Of a stretch of DNA of 64,000 nucleotides, positions 50,315 to 59,417 are shown one piece after another; within the stretch, counting starts at the first letter, position 1; every line of letters starts with the position of its first letter. Below the pieces are notes generated by a model. The model made no database searches. It saw only the letters and a program-made list of their open reading frames with translations, and was not told where the DNA came from. The DNA lies in NCBI GenBank assembly GCA_022566735.1, contig JADFIG010000001.1, forward strand, positions 532,062 through 596,061, in the 5' to 3' direction. The position numbers and the translations under genes were made by a program. The stretch is from Pseudomonadota bacterium. GTDB lineage: Bacteria > Pseudomonadota > Gammaproteobacteria > Burkholderiales > Burkholderiaceae_C.

Positions 50315-52453
50315 TCAGCCAGAAATGGGGCGCTCCTGGCTGATTTCAAGTTTGAGGTCCCGGGTCAGCCGGAAGAGTTCCAGCTTGCGCGCCTCGGCGG
50401 CGTCGGACAGCTCGCCGGACTGCAGCAGCAAGTCGAGCTCCTCGCGCAGGGCGTCGAGTTCCAGCGGCCGCACCAGCTTGAGCAGGTCGGCCAGCGGGTC
50501 GGGCAGGGCCTCCATGCCGTGCAGGCGCTCGATGCGCTGGGCCAGTTCAGGCAGGCCGCGGTCGGGTGCGGTTTTCATCTGGCCGAAGAGCGCCTCTGCC
50601 GGCAGGGCGCCCTGGTCGAGCAGCAGGCGGTCCAGCCAGCGGAAAAAGCCGCCGTAAGGCTCGGCCTGGTCGCACAGCAGGTCGTGGGCGGAGGCGGGCA
50701 GGTGTTCCCAGGCGCCGCTGTGGGCCACCAACACCCAGACGACGCGGTCCAGCGGGGTGGTGGCGCGTGGCAGCGGACGGCGTTCGGGCACGCGCCCGCG
50801 GCTTTGCCAGCGGCCGCCCTGGCCCTGCCATTTGCCCTTGCCTTGCCATGGGCCTTGCGATGCGCCGGAGGGCTTCCAGCCGGTGCCCGCGTACGGGTCC
50901 GTGCCCCGGGCGCTTTCGGGCTCCCAGAAGGGCTCGAACGATGTGCCTGACGATGCGCCGTGAACATCGCCATGGATGTCGCCACCATCGGGCTCGAAGG
51001 TCGGGATGTCGTCCGGCCCCGGGAAGCCGCCATCGGCATGGTCTGCGCGCCCTCCGGGACGCCGCCCCTGGACGCGCTCGCCGCTGCGTTCATTGCCGCG
51101 CTCGCCGCTGCGCTCGCCCGACTGCTGCCGTTGTCGCTCTGAGAGGCGCTCCTCAAGCCGCCGCCGCACTTCTTCGGGGGCCGAGCGCGCCAGCTGGGCC
51201 AGGTCGTCGGCAATCAGGCCGCGCAGTGCGCCCTCGGGCAGTTGCGCGATCAGCGGGATGGCCTGGGTCAGCAGACGGGCACGGCCTTCGGCGCTGTCGA
51301 GGTCGCACTCGGCGCTGGCGTGCTCCAGCAACTGGCGCGACAGCGGCACGGCCTTCTTCACGCAGGCTTCGAAGGCTTCGGGGCCATGCTCGCGGATGTA
51401 GCTGTCCGGGTCGTGCTCGGCCGGCAGGAAGAGGAAGCTCAGGCGGCGCGTGTCGGTGGCAAAGGGCAGGGCGGCTTCCAGGGCGCGACCTGCCGCCCGG
51501 CGGCCAGCGGCATCGCCATCGAAGCTGAACACGATGTGCTCGGTGAAGCGGAAGAGCTTTTGCACGTGCTCGTGCGAGCAGGCCGTGCCCAGCGTGGCCA
51601 CCGCGTTGCCGAAGCCCCATTGCGCCAGCGCCACCACGTCCATGTAGCCCTCGGTGACGATGGCATAGCCCTTGTTGCGCAAGGCGGCGCGGCCTTCGAA
51701 CAGGCCATAAAGCTCGCGCCCCTTGACGAAGACCGGTGTCTCCGGCGAGTTGAGGTACTTGGGCTCGCCCTTGTCCAGCACCCGCCCGCCAAAGCCGATG
51801 ACCTCGCCTTGCGGGTTGCGAATCGGGAACATGATGCGGTCGCGGAAGCGGTCGTAGCGCTTGCCGTCCGTCTCGCCCGCGGCGGGCTCCTGCGCGATGA
51901 CCAGGCCCGACTCGACCAGCAGCGGCTCGCTGTAGTCGGGGAAGGCGCTGGCCAGGCCGCGCCAGCTGTCCGGGGCGTAGCCCAGCGCGAACTGCGCGGC
52001 GATCTCCCCCGTCAGGCCGCGGCCCTTGAGGTAGGCCACGGCGCGCGGGGACTTCTTGAGCTGCTGCTTCCAGTGCCTGGCCGCCTGGGCCATGACGTCG
52101 GTGAGCGCCAGTTGTCTGGCTTTGGCCTGCTTCTGGCGCTCGCGCTCCTCGGGGCGCAGGTTGTCGTCGGGCACGGGCATGCCCTGCATCTGCGCCAGGT
52201 CCTTGACGGCATCGACAAAGCCCATGCCGCCGTATTCCATCAGGAAGCCCACCGCGTTGCCATGCACCCCGCAGCCGAAGCAGTGGTAGGTCTGCCGGCT
52301 GGGGCTGACGATGAAGGAGGGCGACTTTTCGCCGTGGAAGGGGCACAGGCCCTTGAAGTTGATGCCCGCCTTTTTCAGCGTGACGTACTTGCCCACGACA
52401 TCGGCGATGTCGGTGCGGGCCAGCAGGTCCTGGATGAACGACGGTGGGATCAC
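50315..52453 (-). CDS. dnaG: DNA primase
   Basis: A 712-residue replication primase starting at GTG 52453 (IPPSFIQDLLARTDIADVV); the frame stays open 42 bases further but that part is Arg/Pro-rich and unlike primases. The N-terminal zinc finger has LCPFHGEKSPSF and YHCFGCGVHGNAVGF. The TOPRIM core has GRVLDKGEPKYLNSPETP, VTEGYMDVVALAQ and SFDGDAAGRRAAGRAL. A long Arg/Gly/Asp-rich linker (about 440-560) precedes the C-terminal helicase-binding domain. A terminator for adk lies just upstream. rpsU, the usual first gene of the rpsU-dnaG-rpoD operon, is absent. Confidence 0.96.
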   Translation of the reverse strand: MIPPSFIQDLLARTDIADVVGKYVTLKKAGINFKGLCPFHGEKSPSFIVSPSRQTYHCFGCGVHGNAVGFLMEYGGMGFVDAVKDLAQMQGMPVPDDNLRPEERERQKQAKARQLALTDVMAQAARHWKQQLKKSPRAVAYLKGRGLTGEIAAQFALGYAPDSWRGLASAFPDYSEPLLVESGLVIAQEPAAGETDGKRYDRFRDRIMFPIRNPQGEVIGFGGRVLDKGEPKYLNSPETPVFVKGRELYGLFEGRAALRNKGYAIVTEGYMDVVALAQWGFGNAVATLGTACSHEHVQKLFRFTEHIVFSFDGDAAGRRAAGRALEAALPFATDTRRLSFLFLPAEHDPDSYIREHGPEAFEACVKKAVPLSRQLLEHASAECDLDSAEGRARLLTQAIPLIAQLPEGALRGLIADDLAQLARSAPEEVRRRLEERLSERQRQQSGERSGERGNERSGERVQGRRPGGRADHADGGFPGPDDIPTFEPDGGDIHGDVHGASSGTSFEPFWEPESARGTDPYAGTGWKPSGASQGPWQGKGKWQGQGGRWQSRGRVPERRPLPRATTPLDRVVWVLVAHSGAWEHLPASAHDLLCDQAEPYGGFFRWLDRLLLDQGALPAEALFGQMKTAPDRGLPELAQRIERLHGMEALPDPLADLLKLVRPLELDALREELDLLLQSGELSDAAEARKLELFRLTRDLKLEISQERPISG

Positions 52454-52497
52454 GGCGGGTGGCGCTCGGGCGCGCGCGGGATGCGCAGGCCTCAAGA

Positions 52498-52533
52498 ATA
52501 AAACAGCCCCGGCGCGCGGTGGCGGCGGGGCCG
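52498..52533 (-). terminator. Terminator after adk, before dnaG
   Basis: On the minus strand GCCCCG, a 14-base loop, then CGGGGC and TGTTTTATT. It separates adk from the dnaG start by about 45 bases, so dnaG needs its own promoter or read-through. Confidence 0.72.
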
Positions 52534-52573
52534 TGAGAGGGGAGCGGCAGGCGCTCTTGTGGGTGCGCTGGCC

Positions 52574-54150
<1,577 letters not shown>

Positions 54151-54151
54151 C

Positions 54152-54358
54152 TCAGGCTTCGCTTTCTTCGCCGGCGTCCGCGGTCGCGTCCAGGGAGACG
54201 GCTTCGTTTTCCAGCATCACGGGGATGCCGTCTCGGATCGGGAAGCCCAGGCGGTCTGCATTGCAGACCAGCAGATCGCCCTTGGCGTGGTGAGGCGCGC
54301 GTTGCAGCGGGCCCTTGCAGACGGGGCAGACCAGCAGATCGATCAGTCGGGTGTCCAT
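54152..54358 (-). CDS. Trm112 family protein
   Basis: A 68-residue small zinc-ribbon-like protein: [15 protein letters not shown] with two Cys, and [23 protein letters not shown]. The last Cys of the usual four-Cys ribbon is replaced, with one Cys in LLVCNADRL. Trm112 proteins partner methyltransferases; in betaproteobacteria the gene almost always lies between lpxK and kdsB, as here. The acidic tail is [12 protein letters not shown]. It overlaps the lpxK end by 16 bases. Confidence 0.92.
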   Translation of the reverse strand: MDTRLIDLLVCPVCKGPLQRAPHHAKGDLLVCNADRLGFPIRDGIPVMLENEAVSLDATADAGEESEA

Positions 54359-55458
54359 GGCGTGTCGGAGGTCGGTTCGGTGGGGCTGGCGGCCTGGGGC
54401 GGTGCCAGCACGGCGTGCAATGCGGAGTCCAGTGCCTGCCAGAAGGCGGGCTCAGGGTGGAAGTCTAAGACCGAGACCCACACCCGCGTGCCCGGGCGCT
54501 CCCGCTGGATGCGCTCCGGGTGCAGCTTGATGGCGTCTTTCTCGGTGACGATGACATCGCCGACCTCGGCAGGCCAGGGCAGGGCGGCGAAATCGGCGTG
54601 GTCGGGCAGGGGGCAGCCGTGCACCTGCCAGCCCTGGGCGCGCAGGGCCTGGAAGAAGCGCTCCGGGTGCGCGATGCCTGCCAGCGCCCAGGCACCGGGG
54701 GTGTGCTCCGGCAAGGGCGGCGGGGTCTCGCTGCGACCCGCCCACCAGTCTTGCAGCGCCTGGAGCGGGCCCAGCCGGCGTTGCCCCAGGTGACCGGGCA
54801 GCGGCGTGCTGGGGGCAGCGGCGTTGTAGAGCACGATGGGCGCGACCTTCACGCCCGGGCCCGCGGCGGTGCGCAACGGTTCGCGCAGCGGGCCGGCGGG
54901 CAGCAGCCAGCCATTGCCCGCGCCGCGTTCGTCGAACACGACCACTTCGACATCGCGTTGCAACGCCAGGTGCTGCAGGCCGTCGTCGCAGACCAGGATG
55001 TCGATCTCGGGATGGCTGTCGAGCAGCGCGCGTCCGGAAACGACACGGCGGGGGCCGATCATGACGGGCACGCCCGTGCGCCGGTGGATCAGCGCTGGTT
55101 CGTCGCCGGTGTCCTGCGCGCCGAGCGAGGCGGCGCTGAGCGCATCCAGGAGGCGTGGCGATGGCGCTTCGATGTGGACGCCATAGCCGCGGCTGAGCAC
55201 GCCGGGGCGGTGGCCCTGGGCCTGCAGGTGCTGCAGGATGGCGATGGTGGCCGGCGTCTTGCCCGCGCCCCCGGCGATGCGGTTGCCCACCACCAGCACG
55301 GGCACGGACAGGCGCTGCGAGGCCATCCAGCCCCGGGCACTGGCCAGGCGCCGCAAGGCCACGATGGCCAGCATCAGCCAGGACAACGGCCACAGCGCGC
55401 AGGCCAGCGGCCCGCGGCCCAGCCAGGCGCGCTGCAGGTGAGAGGCCAATGAACTCAC
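54343..55458 (-). CDS. lpxK: Tetraacyldisaccharide 4'-kinase
   Basis: A 371-residue inner-membrane enzyme that phosphorylates the lipid A precursor. An N-terminal hydrophobic segment ([17 protein letters not shown]) anchors it. The Walker A loop is [18 protein letters not shown], then [19 protein letters not shown] carries the Walker B Asp pair, and DAIKLH is near the end. Its ATG overlaps the exbD stop by four bases. It is in the exbB-exbD-lpxK-Trm112-kdsB run common in this group. Confidence 0.95.
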   Translation of the reverse strand: MSSLASHLQRAWLGRGPLACALWPLSWLMLAIVALRRLASARGWMASQRLSVPVLVVGNRIAGGAGKTPATIAILQHLQAQGHRPGVLSRGYGVHIEAPSPRLLDALSAASLGAQDTGDEPALIHRRTGVPVMIGPRRVVSGRALLDSHPEIDILVCDDGLQHLALQRDVEVVVFDERGAGNGWLLPAGPLREPLRTAAGPGVKVAPIVLYNAAAPSTPLPGHLGQRRLGPLQALQDWWAGRSETPPPLPEHTPGAWALAGIAHPERFFQALRAQGWQVHGCPLPDHADFAALPWPAEVGDVIVTEKDAIKLHPERIQRERPGTRVWVSVLDFHPEPAFWQALDSALHAVLAPPQAASPTEPTSDTPWTPD

Positions 55459-55913
55459 TGGCCCGACGAGGTCGCGGGCGTGGCGGTCGAGCCGCTTTGC
55501 CCCTGGGTGGCGAAGGTCAGTTGCGTGAGCCCGACGCGCCGCGCGGCGTCCATGACGTTGATGACGCTCTGGTGCGTGGCAGACGCGTCGGCGCGCACCA
55601 CCACGACCACATCGCGGGCGGTGCCGGCCTCGGCGTTCAGGCCGGCGGCGATCGCCTCGACGTTGCGGCCGTCCAGCACGCGCTGGTTGACCATGTAGCG
55701 GCCGTCCGCCGACACCAGCACCTGCAGCTCCTTGGGACGGGCAGACGCCGCTTGCGCATTGGCCGCGGGCAGGTTGATCTTGAGCTCGGTCAGGCGCGAG
55801 TAGGTGGTGGTCAGCATCAGGAAGATGAGCACCACCAGCAGCACGTCGATGAAGGGGATCAGGTTGATCTCGGGCTCTTCCGGCGCGTGGTGCTTGCGAA
55901 AATTCATCGTCAT
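55455..55913 (-). CDS. exbD: ExbD/TolR family biopolymer transport protein
   Basis: A 152-residue protein with one N-terminal membrane helix. It carries the key Asp in INLIPFIDVLLVVLIFLMLTTTY (residue about 25) and a periplasmic domain (LPAANAQAASARPKELQVLVSADGRYMVNQ). With ExbB it forms the proton-driven motor that powers TonB or, in this locus, possibly another envelope process. It overlaps lpxK by four bases and follows exbB after 33 bases. Confidence 0.93.
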   Translation of the reverse strand: MTMNFRKHHAPEEPEINLIPFIDVLLVVLIFLMLTTTYSRLTELKINLPAANAQAASARPKELQVLVSADGRYMVNQRVLDGRNVEAIAAGLNAEAGTARDVVVVVRADASATHQSVINVMDAARRVGLTQLTFATQGQSGSTATPATSSGQ

Positions 55914-55946
55914 GGCAGACGTCTCCGGCGCGGTGCGTGGTCAGGC

Positions 55947-56582
55947 TCAGCGGCGCGCGCCGCCGATGCGCAGGATGTGCGGCACCATGCGCTCGGCCGA
56001 TTGCTCCAGCGCCAGCGTGTAGCCCTCGATGCGGGCACGGAAGTGCCGGTAGGCGATCAGCGAGGGGATGGCCACGATCAGGCCGAAGGCCGTGTTGTAG
56101 AGCGCCACCGAGATGCCATGGGCCAGCTCCGTCGGGTTGGCGCCGGCCATGCCTTGCGCGCCCGAGGCGCCGAAGATCTCGATCATGCCGATGACGGTGC
56201 CCAGCAGGCCCAGCAGCGGCGCGGCGCTGGCGATGGTGCCCAGCGCGCTGAGGTTGCGCTCCAGGCGGTGGACGGCATCCCGGCCGGCGGACTCGAAGGC
56301 CCCGCGCAGGTTGGGTTCGGTGATGCGGGGCTCGGCGCTGGCTGCGCGCAGGCCCTGCGCGAGCACCAGGCCGAGGATGGAGTTGTCGGCCAGCTTGTTG
56401 AGCGTGTCGGCCGGGGGCAGGGAGGTGCGCGTCACGGACATCACCTCATCGACCAGCCGGGGCGGCGCCACGCGGCTTTCCCGCAGGCTGAGGAAGCGCT
56501 CGATCACCAGGGCGAGGGCCACGATGGAACACAGCACCAGCGGCACGATGGGCCAGCCTGCAGCTTGTAAGATGGACAGCAA
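55947..56582 (-). CDS. exbB: MotA/TolQ/ExbB family proton channel protein
   Basis: About 211 residues from TTG 56582, chosen because AGGGAG stands seven bases before it and the family usually begins LSILQAAGWPIVPL; GTG 56603 is the other choice, adding seven residues. Three membrane helices: WPIVPLVLCSIVALALVIERFL, LSALGTIASAAPLLGLLGTVIGMIEIF, and VALYNTAFGLIVAIPSLIAYRHF. The TolQ/ExbB signature around GTVIGMIEIFGASG is intact. First gene of the lpxK-kdsB run. Confidence 0.93.
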   Translation of the reverse strand: MLSILQAAGWPIVPLVLCSIVALALVIERFLSLRESRVAPPRLVDEVMSVTRTSLPPADTLNKLADNSILGLVLAQGLRAASAEPRITEPNLRGAFESAGRDAVHRLERNLSALGTIASAAPLLGLLGTVIGMIEIFGASGAQGMAGANPTELAHGISVALYNTAFGLIVAIPSLIAYRHFRARIEGYTLALEQSAERMVPHILRIGGARR

Positions 56583-56772
56583 ATCGGACTCCCTGAAAGG
56601 CACCCACCCTGCGCGCCAGCCACCGTGGCCCAGGGTCGAAACAGCGTGTGATTATGGGCCTGTTATGCCTGCGCGCCGTCCCGGGGAGCCCCGCGGCACG
56701 TGTCCATCTGCAACGGCCTGGCAGGATCGATCAACGGATGCCGATGCATGTGCGCCAGTCTTCCACCGATCC

Positions 56773-56793
56773 TGTGGATAACTTTGTGGGTAA
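56773..56793 (+). promoter_or_regulatory. Pair of DnaA-box-like sequences before xseA
   Basis: TGTGGATAA (56773-56781) is a perfect DnaA box on the opposite strand (TTATCCACA). TGTGGGTAA (56785-56793) is a one-mismatch copy 12 bases on. They stand in a gap of 390 bases (56584-56974) between the divergent exbB and xseA genes, whose right part (56835-56900) is clearly AT-rich. The gap holds no gene; it must hold both promoters. Confidence 0.5.
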
Positions 56794-56974
56794 GCCCTGC
56801 GCGCCGGCCCGCATGCCGCATCAGCAATGGGTCCGCTTCACATTGCTGAAAATTTGAGCATCACTTTTTCCTTTGAAATCAATCACTTATGCGGATATTA
56901 AGGCTCCATGACAGTGTTGCCTGGTCTGGGATGCACGTTGACCGATCTTGTGGACTTGTCGTGAGGGGCTGGGC

Positions 56975-58300
56975 GTGGTAAGCGGCTTTCGCGGTGCAGC
57001 AGAGGGGGCGATCGGCGCCCGGGTCTGGGGCGTGGGGGCGCTGGTGCAGGCCGTGGGTGACACCCTGGCGGCGCGTTTCGGGACCTGCGTGGTGCGCGGC
57101 GAGCTCAGCGGCTTCACCCGGGCGGCCAGTGGCCATGGCTACTTCACGCTCAAGGACGAGCACGGCCAGGCGGGCATCCGTTGCGCGATGTTCCGCCGGG
57201 CGCTGTCCCAGGTCGACTTCGCACCGGCCGAGGGGATGCTGGTCGAGGCCCGCGGGCAGCTGGCCGTCTACGAAGCCCGCGGAGAGCTGCAGCTGGTGGT
57301 CGAGGGGCTGCAGCGTGCCGGGGCCGGCGCGCTGTACGAGCAGTTCCTGCGGCTGAAGGCCAGGCTGGCGGCCGAGGGCCTGTTCGACGAGGCCCGCAAG
57401 CGCGCCATCCCCGGCTATCCGCGGCGCGTGGCCCTCATCACCTCGCCGCAGGCCGCCGCCTTGCGGGACGTGCTCACGGCCCTGGCCCGCCGCGCGCCGC
57501 ACGTCGAGGTGGTGTTGCTGCCGTGCGCCGTGCAGGGCGCCGAGGCGCCGCCGCAGATCGTGCAGGCGCTGACCAGCCTGGCGCTGGCCCACCACGGCGG
57601 CGTGCGCTTCGATGCCGCCGTGCTGTGCCGCGGCGGTGGCTCCCTGGAAGACCTCTGGGCCTTCAACGACGAACGCGTGGTGCGCGCCATCGTCGGCTGT
57701 CCTGTGCCCCTGGTCTGCGGCGTGGGACACGAGACGGACGTGACGCTGTCGGACTTTGCCGCGGACCTGCGCGCGCCCACCCCGACCGCCGCCGCCGAGC
57801 TGGTGGCGCGCGACCGTGGCGCAGCCCTGGCCGAGCTGGCGGCCCATGCGCGCCACCTGCACCACCGCGTCCACCTGCGTCTGGACAACCTCGCCCAACG
57901 GCAAGACAGCGTGGCCTTGCGCCTGGCGCGGCCGGGGCAGGTGCTTGGCCAGCATCGGCAGCGCCTGGCCTTGCTGGGGCACCGCTTGCCAGCGGCCACC
58001 CGTGTCTCGGTCGAGCAGGCCGGCCGCGATGTGCCGCAGTGGCAAGCCCGGCTGCAGCGCGCCGCCGACGCCCAGCTCGGGCGCCAGCAACAGGTGCTGG
58101 CCCACCTGGCCACGCGCCTGCAGGCCCTGGACCCGCAGCGCGTGCTGGAGCGCGGTTACGCCCGACTCAGCGACGCGCAAGGGCAGCCGCTGAGCAGCGT
58201 GTCGCAAGCCCATGCCGGACAGGATGTGCAGGCCGTCCTGGCCGATGGCGTGTTGCGCATGCGCGTCACGGCGACGCCCGGGCCGAGCGGCGGAGGCTGA
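56975..58300 (+). CDS. xseA: Exodeoxyribonuclease VII large subunit
   Basis: A 441-residue nuclease subunit starting at GTG 56975 (VSGFRG), after GAGGGGCTGGGC. The OB-fold (RVWGVGALVQAVGDTLAARFGTCVVRGELSGFTRAASGHGYFTLKDEHGQ) is followed by the catalytic domain with YPRRVALITSPQAAALRDVLTAL, VLCRGGGSLEDLWAFNDERVVRAI and CGVGHETDVTLSDFAADLRAPTPTAAAE. A C-terminal coiled coil follows and the small ending ERGYARLSDAQGQPLSSV is typical. A mild truncation of the C-terminal domain relative to E. coli is usual in this group. Confidence 0.95.
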   Translation: MVSGFRGAAEGAIGARVWGVGALVQAVGDTLAARFGTCVVRGELSGFTRAASGHGYFTLKDEHGQAGIRCAMFRRALSQVDFAPAEGMLVEARGQLAVYEARGELQLVVEGLQRAGAGALYEQFLRLKARLAAEGLFDEARKRAIPGYPRRVALITSPQAAALRDVLTALARRAPHVEVVLLPCAVQGAEAPPQIVQALTSLALAHHGGVRFDAAVLCRGGGSLEDLWAFNDERVVRAIVGCPVPLVCGVGHETDVTLSDFAADLRAPTPTAAAELVARDRGAALAELAAHARHLHHRVHLRLDNLAQRQDSVALRLARPGQVLGQHRQRLALLGHRLPAATRVSVEQAGRDVPQWQARLQRAADAQLGRQQQVLAHLATRLQALDPQRVLERGYARLSDAQGQPLSSVSQAHAGQDVQAVLADGVLRMRVTATPGPSGGG

Positions 58301-58478
58301 GCGCGTGGCCTGACGGTGAGGCCCGGACGTGGGGCGGGCCTGTCTCGCCTTTGCCGCACAAGACCTGCCTTCGCCGCGGACATCTCCACGCGCCGGGCCG
58401 CGGCAGCACGCCTCTTGCCTACAATCGGCCGACCTGTTCCCCAACCCATCCCCACCACGGAACTGCAAGGAAAGCACC

Positions 58479-59060
58479 ATGGCACACACCCTTCCTCCTC
58501 TGCCGTACGCCCAGGACGCCCTGGCGCCGCACCTGTCGAAGGAAACCTTCGAGTACCACTACGGCAAGCACCATCAGGCTTACGTCACCAACCTGAACAA
58601 CCTGATCCCGGGCACCGAGTTCGAAAACCTGTCCCTGGAAGACACCGTCAAGAAGTCCAGCGGTGGCATCTACAACAACGCCGCCCAGATCTGGAACCAC
58701 ACCTTCTTCTGGAGCTGCATGAAGCCCCATGGCGGCGGTGCCCCGACCGGCGCGCTGGCCGATGCCATCAACGCCAAGTTCGGCAGCTTCGACGCTTTCA
58801 AGGAAGCCTTCACCAAGTCCGCCGTGGGCAACTTCGGCTCGGGCTGGACCTTCCTGGTCAAGAAGGCCGATGGCTCCGTGGACATCGCCAACTTCGGCCC
58901 GGCCGGCACCCCGCTGACCACCGGCGACAAGGCCCTGCTGACCATCGACGTGTGGGAACACGCCTACTACATCGACTACCGCAATGCCCGTCCCAAGTTC
59001 GTCGAGGTCTTCCTGAACTCGCTGGTCAACTGGGACTTCGCCGCCGCGAACTTCGCCTGA
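58479..59060 (+). CDS. sodB: Superoxide dismutase, iron type
   Basis: A 193-residue enzyme that destroys superoxide. Metal ligands are visible: His in [13 protein letters not shown], His in [11 protein letters not shown], and Asp/His in [14 protein letters not shown]. The residues around [11 protein letters not shown] and GSGWTFLV favour iron over manganese. The ATG at 58479 follows AAGGAAAGC. A TACAAT hexamer at 58420-58425 is a candidate -10 box. A terminator follows the gene. Confidence 0.96.
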   Translation: MAHTLPPLPYAQDALAPHLSKETFEYHYGKHHQAYVTNLNNLIPGTEFENLSLEDTVKKSSGGIYNNAAQIWNHTFFWSCMKPHGGGAPTGALADAINAKFGSFDAFKEAFTKSAVGNFGSGWTFLVKKADGSVDIANFGPAGTPLTTGDKALLTIDVWEHAYYIDYRNARPKFVEVFLNSLVNWDFAAANFA

Positions 59061-59139
59061 CACAGCGATCCTGTGTCTGTGCGGCAGGGAGGGGCCAGTC
59101 TCGTGCGGCCGCTCACAAAGCCGCTCACCGCAACTCACA

Positions 59140-59164
59140 AAGCCGGGTTCATCCCGGCTTTTTT
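59140..59164 (+). terminator. Rho-independent terminator after sodB
   Basis: AAGCCGGG-TTCAT-CCCGGCTT with a T-run to 59164. It lies 80 bases after the sodB stop and closes the transcript before the sucA operon. Confidence 0.92.
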
Positions 59165-59289
59165 CATGCGTGCAAGGCATCCCTTCGTGCTTATCCCGGG
59201 TTTACGCGAGATTTGCATGGGGGCCTGAGCAAACCTTCTGCAACGGTGCTACAGTGGCGTCGGTTTCAAAAAAGAGCCCTTCCCGTCGC

Positions 59290-59417
59290 CCTTGCTGGAT
59301 CTCTGTTTCTCGGCAGTCAGCAAGGCGGGTCGCAATCCGCCAACCGGTCAAGCCGTGTCGCGGAAGGTTGTCCAACCAGCCAACATCTCCGGAAACCGGA
59401 GAGTGAGGTGAGCGAAA
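59290..59417 (+). ncRNA. Structured leader of sucA, possible sucA RNA motif
   Basis: The sucA leader holds several clear stems: CCTTGCTG (59290-59297) pairs with CAGCAAGG (59318-59325), GGTT-GTCC-AACC lies at 59366-59377, and TCTCCGG-AAA-CCGGAGA at 59386-59402 sits just before the purine-rich ribosome-binding site (GTGAGGTGAG). A conserved cis-regulatory RNA called the sucA motif is known before sucA in Burkholderiales; this may be that element, but I compared it only from memory of its existence, not its alignment. Confidence 0.45.

Noticed and set aside
56584..56974. Replication origin in the exbB-xseA gap
   Set aside because: Only two DnaA boxes are present, with no dnaA, dnaN, gyrB, rpmH or parAB nearby; a regulatory site is more likely.
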